Positions 17,112 to 25,247 of a stretch of 37,165 bases of DNA are shown one piece after another. The stretch covers positions 1-37,165 of the forward strand of contig PFGT01000120.1 in NCBI GenBank assembly GCA_002782005.1, in the 5' to 3' direction. Made by a program: the position numbers and the translations under genes. Position 1 is the stretch's first letter; each line of letters opens with the position of its first letter. The notes under the pieces were generated by a model that was given only the letters and a program-made list of their open reading frames with translations, searched no databases and was not told the origin of the DNA. The DNA comes from Hydrogenophilales bacterium CG12_big_fil_rev_8_21_14_0_65_61_21 (GTDB lineage Bacteria > Pseudomonadota > Gammaproteobacteria > Burkholderiales > Thiobacillaceae).

Positions 17112-17859
17112 CCTACTGAATCTGTCGTTCAGACGGGCCTTGCCCCCCGCTGTGCTGGCCTTATTGCTGCTGCTGTCGGCCTGGCTACCGGTTCTGCCGT
17201 TGCTGGCCCTGGGCTGGCCTCTGCCGCTCCTGGTCGCCATCCAAGGCATCCTCGCGGCACTTTTGTCCCGCTGGCTGGGTCTGCCCGGCTGGTGGCAACT
17301 CATTAACCTGCTGTTCTGTCCGTTGGCCTGGCTGGCGGCCGATAGTGGCATCGATCGGCGCTGGTTCCTGGCCGGATTCGCGCTGCTCGCCATAACCTCG
17401 CTGGGCAGCCTAAAAACCCGTGTGCCGCTTTACCTGTCCAGCCGGCGCGCCGTCGAGGAAATCGCCAAACGCCTGCCGGAGCGGCCCGATGTCCGGGTCG
17501 TCGATCTGGGTTGCGGCCTGGGCGGCCTGCTGATGGGGCTGGCCGCGACACGCGCCGACTGCCGCTTGAGCGGCGTCGAGATGGCGCCCTTGAACTGGTT
17601 GGTCAGCCGTCTGCGTCTGGGGCGCAAGGCGAATATCCGCTTGGGCAGTCTGTGGCGGGAAGACCTGGCTGGCTACGACGTGGTCTATGCCTACCTATCG
17701 CCAGCGCCGATGGCCCGGCTCTGGGACAAGGTTCGGCGCGAGATGCGACCAGGCAGTCTGTTTATCAGCAACAGCTTCGCCGTGCCGGGAGTCGCCGCCG
17801 ACGAAACAGTAGCGTTGCATGACCTGACCGATTCGAGGTTGCTGATATGGCGAATCTAA
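17095..17859 (+). CDS. Membrane-anchored class I SAM-dependent methyltransferase, substrate unknown
   Basis: The 254-residue product has an N-terminal hydrophobic half with about four membrane segments (about 16-36, 41-58, 66-80 and 90-104). A Rossmann-type methyltransferase domain follows. Motif I is VVDLGCGLGG at about 135-144, with an acidic residue after the second strand (SGVEMAPLNW) and YDVVYAYLSP as motif II; MRPGSLFISNSF resembles post-motif III. The substrate cannot be deduced. The start is a TTG overlapping motB by 17 bases without a clear ribosome-binding site, so translation probably depends on motB. It overlaps the next gene by 13 bases. Being locked into the stator transcript suggests a link to motility or its regulation, but that is inference. 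Confidence 0.75.
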   Translation: MNDANNLLNLSFRRALPPAVLALLLLLSAWLPVLPLLALGWPLPLLVAIQGILAALLSRWLGLPGWWQLINLLFCPLAWLAADSGIDRRWFLAGFALLAITSLGSLKTRVPLYLSSRRAVEEIAKRLPERPDVRVVDLGCGLGGLLMGLAATRADCRLSGVEMAPLNWLVSRLRLGRKANIRLGSLWREDLAGYDVVYAYLSPAPMARLWDKVRREMRPGSLFISNSFAVPGVAADETVALHDLTDSRLLIWRI

Positions 17860-19325
17860 CCTTCGAACATTGGCTCTCCAGACTGAAACCCGGCGAGACG
17901 CCGGTGTTTCGCCATACCAAGGATGCGCTCATGAAGCTGGCGCCGAGAGGCGACCGGCTTGGCGCCAAGGAAATCGCCGCGCCCATCTTGGCCGATCCGC
18001 TGGCCACCTTGCGCGTGATTTTTAACGCCAACAACCGCACCAGCCGCCATTTCAGCGCCGAGGTTACAACGGTGGAACAAGCGATCCTGATGCAAGGCGT
18101 CAGCCCATTTCTCGACAAGGCGCGCGCCTTCCCTGTACTGGAAGACTCCCCCCAGGGACGTGACCCGGAAATTCTCAGCTCGCTCTATCGTCTCGCCCGT
18201 CTGGCGCAACATTCCGCCTGGCAAGCGAGGGACTTCGCCACACTGCACCACGACCTCCACGCCGAAGAACCACAAATGGCGGCGTTGCTCTATTACGCAC
18301 CCGAGTTTCTGTTCTGGCTCGATGCCCCCGACATCGCCGATCAACTCGCCCAGTTGCGCCGGACCATGCCTTCGGCCGAAGCCGAACGACAGGTGCTCGG
18401 CTTCGCCCTGCCGCCGTTGCGGCTAATGCTGCTTGAAGCATGGAAGATTCCCGCTGGGGTATGCGGCTTGCTGGATGAGAAACACACCGATCAGCCACGG
18501 AATATCGTCCTCGACGCGGCGCTCAAGATCAGTCACCACAGCCGACGCGGCTGGTGGAACGAGCGACTTTCGGAAAGTTATGAGGCCCTCGCCCAGGTCG
18601 TTGGCCTGCCCTTCGATGAAGTCGTCAGGACCGTGCATGACAACGCCGTTCGCGCCGCCCGCGTGTATCACTGGATACCGGCGCCTCCGGCCGCCGCCTG
18701 GCTACCCATGCTGGCAGGCGAATGGCCGCTGGAGACGCAAAATCGGCCCTCGCGGCCGGCCGCCGCACCAGAAGCGAAACCGGCTGATGAAGATGCGCAC
18801 ACAGTCTGTCCAATGCCGGTCAAAACAGTACTGGAAGAGACCCTAGCCAATATCGAGGGCCATCTGGATGGCAGCCTCAGCCTGAGTCAGATGCTGGCCA
18901 TCATCCTCAAGGGCCTGCACATTGGCCTTGGTCTTTCCCGCGTGCTATTCGCCTTGGTGACGCAGGACGGCAAGCGGGTGAAGTGCCGCTTTACCCTCGG
19001 CATACCCAGTGCCGACCCCTTGCGCCAGTTCGAATTCGCAATCGACAGCCGCGACTTGTTCGGCCAGATCATGAAAAAGATGCAAGGCGTCTGGGTCAAC
19101 CAGGAAAACCGGGGCAAGCTCTGGCCCATGGTCGGACCGAATCTGCGTGCCATGATCGGCCAGGGCGATTTTTATGCCATGTCACTGTTCGCCAACGGCC
19201 GACCGATCGGCCTGATCTATGCCGATCGGGGCCATGGCGATTGCGAACTGGACCTCAAGACCTACAACGATTTCAAGCTGCTCTGCCTGGAAGCGGCCAA
19301 GGGGCTGAACCGGATCAAGGGCTGA
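17847..19325 (+). CDS. HDOD domain protein with C-terminal GAF-like domain
   Basis: The 492-residue cytoplasmic protein has an HDOD domain at about 25-270, recognised by the opening IAAPILADPLATLRVIFNAN, the FSAEVTTVEQAILMQGVSPF stretch and helical repeats afterwards. It lacks a complete HD metal-binding pair, as HDOD domains do. A Pro/Ala linker lies near 295-320. The C-terminal part (about 325-490) looks like a GAF domain: LSLSQMLAIILKGLHIGLGLSRVLFALV, FYAMSLFANGRPIGLIYADRG and a final helix. HDOD proteins often act in signalling and motility control; the ligand and partner here are unknown. The start overlaps the methyltransferase gene. The 3' end is 4 bases from the convergent DUF4197 gene. 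Confidence 0.8.
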   Translation: MANLTFEHWLSRLKPGETPVFRHTKDALMKLAPRGDRLGAKEIAAPILADPLATLRVIFNANNRTSRHFSAEVTTVEQAILMQGVSPFLDKARAFPVLEDSPQGRDPEILSSLYRLARLAQHSAWQARDFATLHHDLHAEEPQMAALLYYAPEFLFWLDAPDIADQLAQLRRTMPSAEAERQVLGFALPPLRLMLLEAWKIPAGVCGLLDEKHTDQPRNIVLDAALKISHHSRRGWWNERLSESYEALAQVVGLPFDEVVRTVHDNAVRAARVYHWIPAPPAAAWLPMLAGEWPLETQNRPSRPAAAPEAKPADEDAHTVCPMPVKTVLEETLANIEGHLDGSLSLSQMLAIILKGLHIGLGLSRVLFALVTQDGKRVKCRFTLGIPSADPLRQFEFAIDSRDLFGQIMKKMQGVWVNQENRGKLWPMVGPNLRAMIGQGDFYAMSLFANGRPIGLIYADRGHGDCELDLKTYNDFKLLCLEAAKGLNRIKG

Positions 19326-19329
19326 AGCG

Positions 19330-20100
19330 TCAGTGCGCGAAACTGCCGAAGACCTTTTTCAGCAGGTCGGTGGTACGCTCAACCGGATTGCTCCGAATCG
19401 CCTTTTCCTCGATGGCAAGTTTGCCGAACAAGCCATCCAGCGCCTTCGAAGTGACATAGCCATCGAGGTCGTCGGCCCCGCCCATGAACCGCGCCATCGG
19501 GCCGGCCTTGTTCATCATCTTCTTATAGGCCGAAGTGACGCCAGCCTGCTCGGTCGCGGCGGTGACAATCGGCTTGAACCGCTCGGTCAATTTCGCCGCG
19601 CTCTTCTTGCGAAAATACTGGGTAGCCGCATCGTCCGGACCTTTCAATATGCCTTTGGCATCCTCCAGCGTCATGCTATCGATGGCCTCCGAAAAAACAC
19701 TGGCGGCCTGTGGCATGGCCTTCTCGGCGGCATGATTCATGGTCGCGACGAACTGATCCGCCTGTTTGTCCTGATGCAAACCGCGCAACAACTTCTCGAC
19801 CTTGGCCAAACTATCCGGCATCGGTATCTTGACGCTTGCGTCGTTAAGGAAGCCGCCATCCTTGCCCAGTTGGGCAATAGCGCTCTTGGCGCCTTTCGAT
19901 AAGGCCTCCTTCAAGCCTTGGGTCATCTCGCTTTGCGACAAACCAGACAAACCGGCGGTGGCTGGCGTGACGCTGCCGGACGAGACGCCGCCGGCGCCAA
20001 GCTGTTTGAGCAGCCCGTCCTTGAAACCGGCATGGGCCAGCATCGGCCAAACGACTGCACTCAGGCAAATAACGACAAGACGCGCACGACTCGGTTTCAT
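19330..20100 (-). CDS. Exported DUF4197 family protein
   Basis: The 256-residue protein has a signal peptide (about 1-25, MKPSRARLVVICLSAVVWPM then a cut after AHA). A helical domain of the DUF4197 type follows. Recognisable are GLKEALSKGAKSAIAQLG, KIPMPDSLAKVEKLLR, FVATMNHAAEKAMPQAASVF, the DAKGILKGPDDAATQYFRKK segment and the C-terminal YVTSKALDGLFGKLAIEEKAIRSNP. No catalytic motif is visible and the function of the family is unknown. A GGAG stands 8 bases before the ATG. It is a lone gene, convergent with the HDOD gene and downstream of ppdK with a hairpin between them, so it may have its own promoter. Confidence 0.8.
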   Translation of the reverse strand: MKPSRARLVVICLSAVVWPMLAHAGFKDGLLKQLGAGGVSSGSVTPATAGLSGLSQSEMTQGLKEALSKGAKSAIAQLGKDGGFLNDASVKIPMPDSLAKVEKLLRGLHQDKQADQFVATMNHAAEKAMPQAASVFSEAIDSMTLEDAKGILKGPDDAATQYFRKKSAAKLTERFKPIVTAATEQAGVTSAYKKMMNKAGPMARFMGGADDLDGYVTSKALDGLFGKLAIEEKAIRSNPVERTTDLLKKVFGSFAH

Positions 20101-20193
20101 GGTCTATCTCCGTTCAGTGAAAAACACGCACGAGTATGGTTCGCTCATGACACCTAAGCCATGAGATGTATGTGCTAAACACTGGGTGGAAAT

Positions 20194-20225
20194 ACGCAAG
20201 GCAGGGCAATCGCCCGGCCTTGCGT
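20194..20225 (-). terminator. Hairpin after ppdK, probable terminator
   Basis: Read on the minus strand, an outer stem of nine bases (20217-20225 with 20194-20202) is followed, across one mismatched pair, by GGGC/GCCC around a GATT loop. It starts about 7 bases after the ppdK stop. The following tail (TATTTCC) is only weakly U-rich, so termination may be partial. Confidence 0.55.
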
Positions 20226-20232
20226 CAAACGG

Positions 20233-23028
20233 TCATTCCAGGCACTGATAATCCGCTTCCAGCAGCTTGGCCTGGGCGGCGGCAAGACGTGCGATTGGCA
20301 CCCTTGGGCCGGAACAGGATACGTAGTTGAGCCCGATGTGGTGGCAGAAATGGATCGAACCGGGATGTCCGCCATGCTCGCCACAGATGCCTATCTTCAG
20401 GTCTGAGCGGGTCTGGCGCCCGCGCTCCACCGCCATTCTCATCAACTGTCCAACGCCCTTGATGTCCAGCACCTCGAACGGGTTGTCCTGGAGGATGCCG
20501 GTTTCGTTGTAGGCGGGCAGGAACTTGTTTTCCGCATCCTCGCGGCTGAAGGAGAAGGTTGCCTGGGTCAGATCGTTGGTGCCGAAGGAGAAAAATTCGG
20601 CCATTTCCGCCATGCGCCCGGCGCGCAGACAACCGCGCACCACTTCCAGCATGGAGCCGAACTTGAAGCGCACGTTGATGCCGTGGGTCAGCTCGACCAG
20701 CTTGTGGATGCGCTGGACATAGCTGTGGATGCGCTCCAGCTCCTCCACCGTGGCGACCTGCGGCACCATGATCTCGGGATAGATTTCGATCCCCTCCTTG
20801 GCGCACAGGGCCGCAGCCTCCAGGATGGCCTGGATCTGCATCGAGTAGATTTCCGGATAGGTGATGCCCAGCCGAACGCCGCGGTGTCCCAACATGGGGT
20901 TGACCTCGGCCAGGGCGCGAACCTTTTTCAGCACCGCTTCTTTTTTGCTGATGACATCGTCTTCCAGGTGCGACTCCTTGAAGGAGTGCAGACCGCCCAT
21001 CAGCTTCAACAGGCCATCGGCCCATTGCTGGTAGAGCTTGGGGCTGAGCAGCTTGATGGTTTCCGGCAGCTCTTCCAGATTCTTGATGGTGTCGCGCAAC
21101 TGGTGCAGGTGGGCGATTTCCAGTTCCAGTTGCGATGCCGTCGGCAGGAATTCGTGCATCGGCGGATCGAGCAGGCGCACCGTCACCGGCAGCCCCTTCA
21201 TCGCCTTGAAGATGCCTTTGAAATCGGAACGCTGGATCGGTAGCAGACGGTCGAGCGCGGCCTGGCGCTCTTCCGGCGTTTCCGCCAGGATCATTTCCTG
21301 CACGATGGGCAGGCGGTCGGTGCCGTTGAACATGCGCTCGGTGCGGCACAGGCCGATCCCCCTGGCGCCGAATTCGCGCGCCTTGGCAGCGGACTCCGGC
21401 GTGTCGGCGTTGGCCAGTACCCGAAGGCGCGCCATTTCGTCGGCCCAGGCGAGCAAGGTGGCCATGTCCTCGGAGAATTTCGCTTCCACGGTCGGCACCT
21501 CGCCGGCATAAACATGGCCGCTGCTGCCGTCGATGGTGATGACATCGCCTTCGTGCAGCGTGGTGTCGCCGATCTGGGCGCTACGCAAATGATCGTTGAT
21601 GACGATCTGCTCGCAGCCGGACACACAGGGCTTGCCCATGCCGCGCGCCACCACCGCAGCGTGCGAGGTCTTGCCGCCGCGCGAGGTCAATATGCCCTGG
21701 GCCTGGAAGAAGCCGTGGATATCCTCTGGCTTGGTTTCTTCGCGCACCAGGATGATCTTCTCGCCGCCGCGACCACGAATCTCGGCCGTATCGGCATCGA
21801 ACACGATCTTGCCGGACGCCGCGCCGGGCGACGCCGGCAGGCCCTGGGCCAAGGATTTGCCCTTGAAATCGCGGATCAACTGCGGCACCAGCATCTGCTC
21901 CAGCATCGCCGGCTCAATGCGCAGCAGCGCGCGCTCCCTGGTAATCAGGCCCTCGTGAAACAGCTCCACCGAGGTGCGCACCATGGCATGGGCGTTCATC
22001 TTGCCGTTGCGGGTTTGCAGGCAGTAGAGCGTACCCTTCTCGATGGTGAACTCGAAATCCTGCACCTCGTGGTAATGCGATTCCAGCCGGTTACGCAATT
22101 CCACGAGCTGGCGGTAGATTTCCGGCATCTCCTTTTCCATCTCGGCGATCGCCTTGGGCGTGCGGATGCCGGCCACCACGTCCTCGCCCTGGGCGTTGGT
22201 GAGATATTCGCCGTAGATATGGTTCTCGCCGGTGCCGGGGTTACGGGTGAAACCAACGCCGGTGCCGGAATCATTGCCCATGTTGCCGAACACCATGGTG
22301 CAGATGTTGACTGCGGTGCCGTTGGCCATTTCCTTGGTGATCCTGAACTGCTTGCGGTAATCCACCGCGCGCTTGCCCATCCAGGAGCGGAACACCGCCC
22401 CCACGGCTATTTCAAGCTGCTCGAAGGGGTCTTGCGGAAACGGCCTGCCGCTGTGGTGCTGGGTGATAACGAGGAATTCGTCGGCTAGTTCCTTGAGGTG
22501 CTCGGCGGTGAGATCCAGGTCCACCTGCGCGCCATATTTTTTCTTGATCGCCGCCATGCGCTCATCAAAATGCTCGTCGCCTATGCCCAGCGCGATCTTG
22601 CCGAACAATTGAATAAAGCGACGCCAGGAATCATAGGCAAACCGCGCATTGCTGGTCTGCTTGATCAGCCCAGTGAGGGATGTTTCGTTGAGGCCGAGGT
22701 TGAGGATGGTGTCCATCATCCCGGGCATGGACATCGACGCGCCGGAACGCACCGAAACCAGGAGTGGGTTCTCGCCGCTGCCGAACCCCTTGCCGGTCTT
22801 CTTTTCCAGCGCCGCCATATGCGACCTGATGGTCGCCATCAGGCCATCCGGCAACTGGTTTTTTTCCAGGTAGGCGAGACAGGCTTCGGTGCTGATGGCA
22901 AAACCGGGCGGGACATTCAGCCCGATCTGCGTCATCTCGCACAGATTGGCGCCCTTGCCGCCCAACAGCATCTTATCTTTGCCGTTGCCCTCTTCGAATG
23001 CATATACGTATTTTTTGCCGTCAGCCAT
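20233..23028 (-). CDS. ppdK: Pyruvate, phosphate dikinase
   Basis: Interconverts pyruvate, ATP and phosphate with phosphoenolpyruvate, AMP and pyrophosphate; in bacteria it serves gluconeogenesis or PPi-linked glycolysis. The ATG at 23028 (931 residues) is chosen because GAGGGG lies 7 bases upstream; the ATGs 2 and 5 codons earlier sit on or against that site. The N-terminal ATP-grasp domain includes LLGGKGANLCEM and VSVRSGASMSMPGMMDT. The phosphohistidine domain carries His446 in GGKTSHAAVVARGMGKPCVSG. The C-terminal TIM barrel has GICGEHGGHPGSIHF and the catalytic Cys near 905 (YVSCSGPRVPIARLAAAQA). It stands alone, flanked by a hairpin at its 3' end and a 0.4 kb gene-free region upstream. 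Confidence 0.97.
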   Translation of the reverse strand: MADGKKYVYAFEEGNGKDKMLLGGKGANLCEMTQIGLNVPPGFAISTEACLAYLEKNQLPDGLMATIRSHMAALEKKTGKGFGSGENPLLVSVRSGASMSMPGMMDTILNLGLNETSLTGLIKQTSNARFAYDSWRRFIQLFGKIALGIGDEHFDERMAAIKKKYGAQVDLDLTAEHLKELADEFLVITQHHSGRPFPQDPFEQLEIAVGAVFRSWMGKRAVDYRKQFRITKEMANGTAVNICTMVFGNMGNDSGTGVGFTRNPGTGENHIYGEYLTNAQGEDVVAGIRTPKAIAEMEKEMPEIYRQLVELRNRLESHYHEVQDFEFTIEKGTLYCLQTRNGKMNAHAMVRTSVELFHEGLITRERALLRIEPAMLEQMLVPQLIRDFKGKSLAQGLPASPGAASGKIVFDADTAEIRGRGGEKIILVREETKPEDIHGFFQAQGILTSRGGKTSHAAVVARGMGKPCVSGCEQIVINDHLRSAQIGDTTLHEGDVITIDGSSGHVYAGEVPTVEAKFSEDMATLLAWADEMARLRVLANADTPESAAKAREFGARGIGLCRTERMFNGTDRLPIVQEMILAETPEERQAALDRLLPIQRSDFKGIFKAMKGLPVTVRLLDPPMHEFLPTASQLELEIAHLHQLRDTIKNLEELPETIKLLSPKLYQQWADGLLKLMGGLHSFKESHLEDDVISKKEAVLKKVRALAEVNPMLGHRGVRLGITYPEIYSMQIQAILEAAALCAKEGIEIYPEIMVPQVATVEELERIHSYVQRIHKLVELTHGINVRFKFGSMLEVVRGCLRAGRMAEMAEFFSFGTNDLTQATFSFSREDAENKFLPAYNETGILQDNPFEVLDIKGVGQLMRMAVERGRQTRSDLKIGICGEHGGHPGSIHFCHHIGLNYVSCSGPRVPIARLAAAQAKLLEADYQCLE

Positions 23029-23300
23029 GGTCATGCCCCTCAAGTTCCATGATTACAGAAACGCTATAGTCCATTTCCATCCTCGTTAAGCGAGGTCGGA
23101 CCCGACACTCGACGCCTCCCCACGAAGCGCGACAGCCGTTACCCCAATAAACACACCCGCAAGCCTTCCCCCATAAACCCGATACGACCATTTTCATCGT
23201 TTCCGGTCACACCGGGGCATGGCCGGGGGAAAGTTTACCTTTCGTCGTCATTCTGGACAAAGCTAAAGATGCAGATATCCGAATAGCGAATGCTTGAAAT

Positions 23301-23314
23301 GTGTCCATGGACAC
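23301..23314. promoter_or_regulatory. Perfect 14-base palindrome, possible operator
   Basis: GTGTCCATGGACAC is a perfect palindrome, about 270 bases upstream of ppdK on the minus strand. Its symmetry suits a dimeric regulator, but no regulator is recognised and it may be chance. Confidence 0.3.
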
Positions 23315-23351
23315 GCCGATTTATTCGGTTTCGAATAACCGATTCCCTTGT

Positions 23352-23425
23352 GCAGGTATCGTGGAGGCGACTTGCCCGCGATACCTGCGACGGCTATCGC
23401 AGGCGAGCCCATTCCCACGCTAGCC
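23352..23425. repeat. Pair of inverted REP-like elements (BIME-like)
   Basis: The first element (23352-23388) has perfect 10-base arms GCAGGTATCG and CGATACCTGC around a core GGCGACTTGCCCG. The second (23392-23425) has GGCTATCG and CGCTAGCC arms with one mismatch, and a related core on the other strand (GTGGGAATGGGCTCGCCTGC). Both resemble the GTGGGAGCGGGCTTGCCCGCGA type of REP found in pseudomonads and other proteobacteria. They lie just after the lemA stop and may protect or end its mRNA. Confidence 0.65.
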
Positions 23426-23442
23426 AACCGGAACCTTCAGGT

Positions 23443-24054
23443 TTACTTGGCCGGAGCCGGGGCACCGAAGTCCACCGTGGGCGGCGTGGCGATGGCCTTT
23501 TCGTTTTCGACCGTGAAATTGGCCTTGGTCTTGTAGCCGAACAGCATGGCGGTCAGGTTGCTGGGGAACTGGCGCACAGTGGTGTTGTAGTCCTTCACTG
23601 CCTGAATATAACGGTTGCGTGCCACGGTAATGCGGTTCTCGGTCCCTTCAAGCTGGGCCTGGAGGTCGCGAAAGGCGGTATCGGCCTTCAGTTGCGGGTA
23701 GTTTTCCGCCACCACTAGGAGCCGGCTCAAGGCGCTCGACAACTCACCCTGGGCGGACTGGAATTTGGCGAAGGCAGCCGGGTCGTTGACCAGTTCCGGG
23801 GTAGCGGCGATCTGGCCGACATGGGCACGGGCCTGGGTTACCTGGATCAAAATATCCCGCTCGTGGGCGGCATAGCCCTTCACCGTGTTGACCAGATTGG
23901 GGACCAGATCGGCCCGCCGCTGATATTGGTTCAGCACCTCGGACCACTGCGCCTTGATGGTTTCGTCCTGGGCTTGCATGGTGTTATATCCGCAACCGGT
24001 AAGTTGCGTAATCGATAACATTAAAACAAATATAAACAATATATTGCGGATCAT
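23443..24054 (-). CDS. lemA: LemA family lipoprotein
   Basis: The 203-residue protein is of the LemA family, whose biochemical role is unclear. The N-terminus is a lipoprotein signal: a hydrophobic core and the lipobox LTGC with Cys21, then the family-typical GYNTMQAQDETIKAQWSEVLNQYQRR. Long helices follow (RADLVPNLVNTVKGYAAHER at about 47-66; AENYPQLKADTAFRDLQAQLEGTENRI at about 117-143; RYIQAVKDYNTTVRQFPSNL further on). AAAGGAG precedes the ATG by 8 bases. LemA is often followed by TPM-domain genes; here it stands last in the tsaB-rimI-udg series, 15 bases after udg, and is followed by REP hairpins. Confidence 0.93.
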   Translation of the reverse strand: MIRNILFIFVLMLSITQLTGCGYNTMQAQDETIKAQWSEVLNQYQRRADLVPNLVNTVKGYAAHERDILIQVTQARAHVGQIAATPELVNDPAAFAKFQSAQGELSSALSRLLVVAENYPQLKADTAFRDLQAQLEGTENRITVARNRYIQAVKDYNTTVRQFPSNLTAMLFGYKTKANFTVENEKAIATPPTVDFGAPAPAK

Positions 24055-24069
24055 TGTTAACTCCTTTTG

Positions 24070-24786
24070 TTAAGCAGCATCAAGCATCAGCAAGGACTTT
24101 GCTAGACATAGATCGTCCCAAACCTTGGCCTTGTCAGCCGGGTTACGCAACAGATAGGCTGGATGATAAGTCACCACTAGCGGCACGTCGCGGTAGCGAT
24201 GCGCTTGGCCTCGCAGCCGGGAGATCGAGTCCCCGGTAACCAGCAAGCTTTGGGCCGCGAAACGCCCCATGGCCAGGATGATCTTGGGCCTAATCAGGTC
24301 GATTTGCCGCTCCAGATACGGGATGCAGGCCGCCACCTCGTCGGGCTTGGGATCACGGTTGCCGGGCGGGTGGGATTTCAGCACGTTGGCGATGTAAAGA
24401 TTTGTGCCGCGCGTAAGCCCGATCGAAACCAACATGGCATCCAGCAGCTTCCCTGCCTGGCCAACGAACGGCTCGCCCAAACGATCTTCCTCGGCGCCCG
24501 GCGCCTCGCCGACGATCAACCAGTCGGCGTTGATGTCGCCGACACCAAATACGCCTTGAGTACGGGTTTCGTGCAGTAGACAACGGCGGCAGGACAGCAC
24601 GGCTTGCCGCAGCGCTTCCAGGTCCATGTCGGCAATATCGTCAGCGCCGGCGACGGCCTGCCGATATTGCCCCACACCTGCCGTCACCGGGGCGGGCGAA
24701 GAAATAGGTTCTACGGCCGCCGCACGCAAGTGCCAGACTGGCCACAAGCCCAGCGTCCTCAGCCGTTCATCGTCCGGCATATTCAC
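24070..24786 (-). CDS. Family 4 (Fe-S) uracil-DNA glycosylase
   Basis: Removes uracil from DNA by hydrolysing the N-glycosidic bond. Its 238 residues include an N-terminal extension of about 55 residues that is common in proteobacterial members. Motif A is GEAPGAEED at 93-101 and motif B is HPAYLLRN at 208-215. The family carries a [4Fe-4S] cluster on four cysteines; here three are Cys66, Cys69 and Cys154, but the third ligand position (KCRPP in well-known members) reads KSHPP with Ser138. The Ser138-Cys154 spacing of 16 equals that of the Thermus enzyme. The codon is TCC, read directly. The start overlaps the rimI stop by 4 bases, so expression is coupled to tsaB-rimI. Confidence 0.9.
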   Translation of the reverse strand: MNMPDDERLRTLGLWPVWHLRAAAVEPISSPAPVTAGVGQYRQAVAGADDIADMDLEALRQAVLSCRRCLLHETRTQGVFGVGDINADWLIVGEAPGAEEDRLGEPFVGQAGKLLDAMLVSIGLTRGTNLYIANVLKSHPPGNRDPKPDEVAACIPYLERQIDLIRPKIILAMGRFAAQSLLVTGDSISRLRGQAHRYRDVPLVVTYHPAYLLRNPADKAKVWDDLCLAKSLLMLDAA

Positions 24787-25247
24787 AGGCCATACCTCAT
24801 CACCAGCGCATCCTCGCGACCTTGATCGGCGGGATAGTAATGCCGCCTCAAGCCCACGGTCTCGAAGCCCAAGCTGTCATACAGGTTGATCGCCTGAGTG
24901 TTGGAGGGGCGAACCTCCAGAAACAGGGTTTCGACGCCATATTCCGGCGCGCTTGACATCAACCGCTGCATCGTCCGACGGCCCAGCCCCCTGCCCTGCC
25001 AGGCCGGCATCACGCAGCAATTCAAGACATGTCCTTCGCCCGCACCGGCCATCAGGATGCTATAGGCCACAATATCGGAGTCGATTTCGGCCACCCAACA
25101 GCTATAGCCGGAGGTCAGGCAATCGACAAAGTTGCCCCGCGTCCAGGGATACGGGTAGGCCGCCCGTTCAATCAGGATGACCCGATCGACATCCGCCGAG
25201 ACCATCGGCCGGAAATGTGGGACTAATGGAGCGGCCAGGGCGTTCAT
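24783..25247 (-). CDS. rimI: Ribosomal protein S18-alanine N-acetyltransferase RimI
   Basis: GNAT-fold acetyltransferase of the RimI family; in E. coli it acetylates the N-terminus of S18. The 154 residues are full length. Motif A with the acetyl-CoA pyrophosphate loop is VMPAWQGRGLGRRTMQRLM at about 79-97. LFLEVRPSNTQAINLYDSLGFETVGLRRHYY is the typical C-terminal part, and AYPYPWTRGNFVDCLTSGY the substrate-side loop. It overlaps tsaB and the glycosylase gene by 4 bases each. The tsaB-rimI pair is common in bacteria. Confidence 0.93.
   Translation of the reverse strand: MNALAAPLVPHFRPMVSADVDRVILIERAAYPYPWTRGNFVDCLTSGYSCWVAEIDSDIVAYSILMAGAGEGHVLNCCVMPAWQGRGLGRRTMQRLMSSAPEYGVETLFLEVRPSNTQAINLYDSLGFETVGLRRHYYPADQGREDALVMRYGL

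Larger units (their letters stand above)
23029..23442. other. Gene-free region upstream of ppdK and downstream of lemA
   Basis: No convincing coding sequence lies here; the short open frames lack family features. On the ppdK side it holds small hairpins at 23081-23095 (CCTCG/CGAGG) and 23203-23215 (CCGGT/ACCGG). A weak -10-like TATAGC on the minus strand lies about 40 bases before ppdK without a good -35. The middle holds a 14-base palindrome (23301-23314) and two overlapping alternative stems (23321-23342: TTATTCG/CGAATAA or TCGGTT/AACCGA). The lemA side holds a REP pair. The ppdK promoter probably lies within it. Confidence 0.6.

Noticed and set aside
21514-22488. A 324-residue plus-strand open frame inside ppdK
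   Set aside because: Antisense to the conserved PPDK core; the composition is typical of a shadow frame.
23290-23718. A 142-residue plus-strand open frame overlapping the REP pair and the lemA 3' end
   Set aside because: Runs through repeats and antisense to lemA; no start signal and no recognisable domain.
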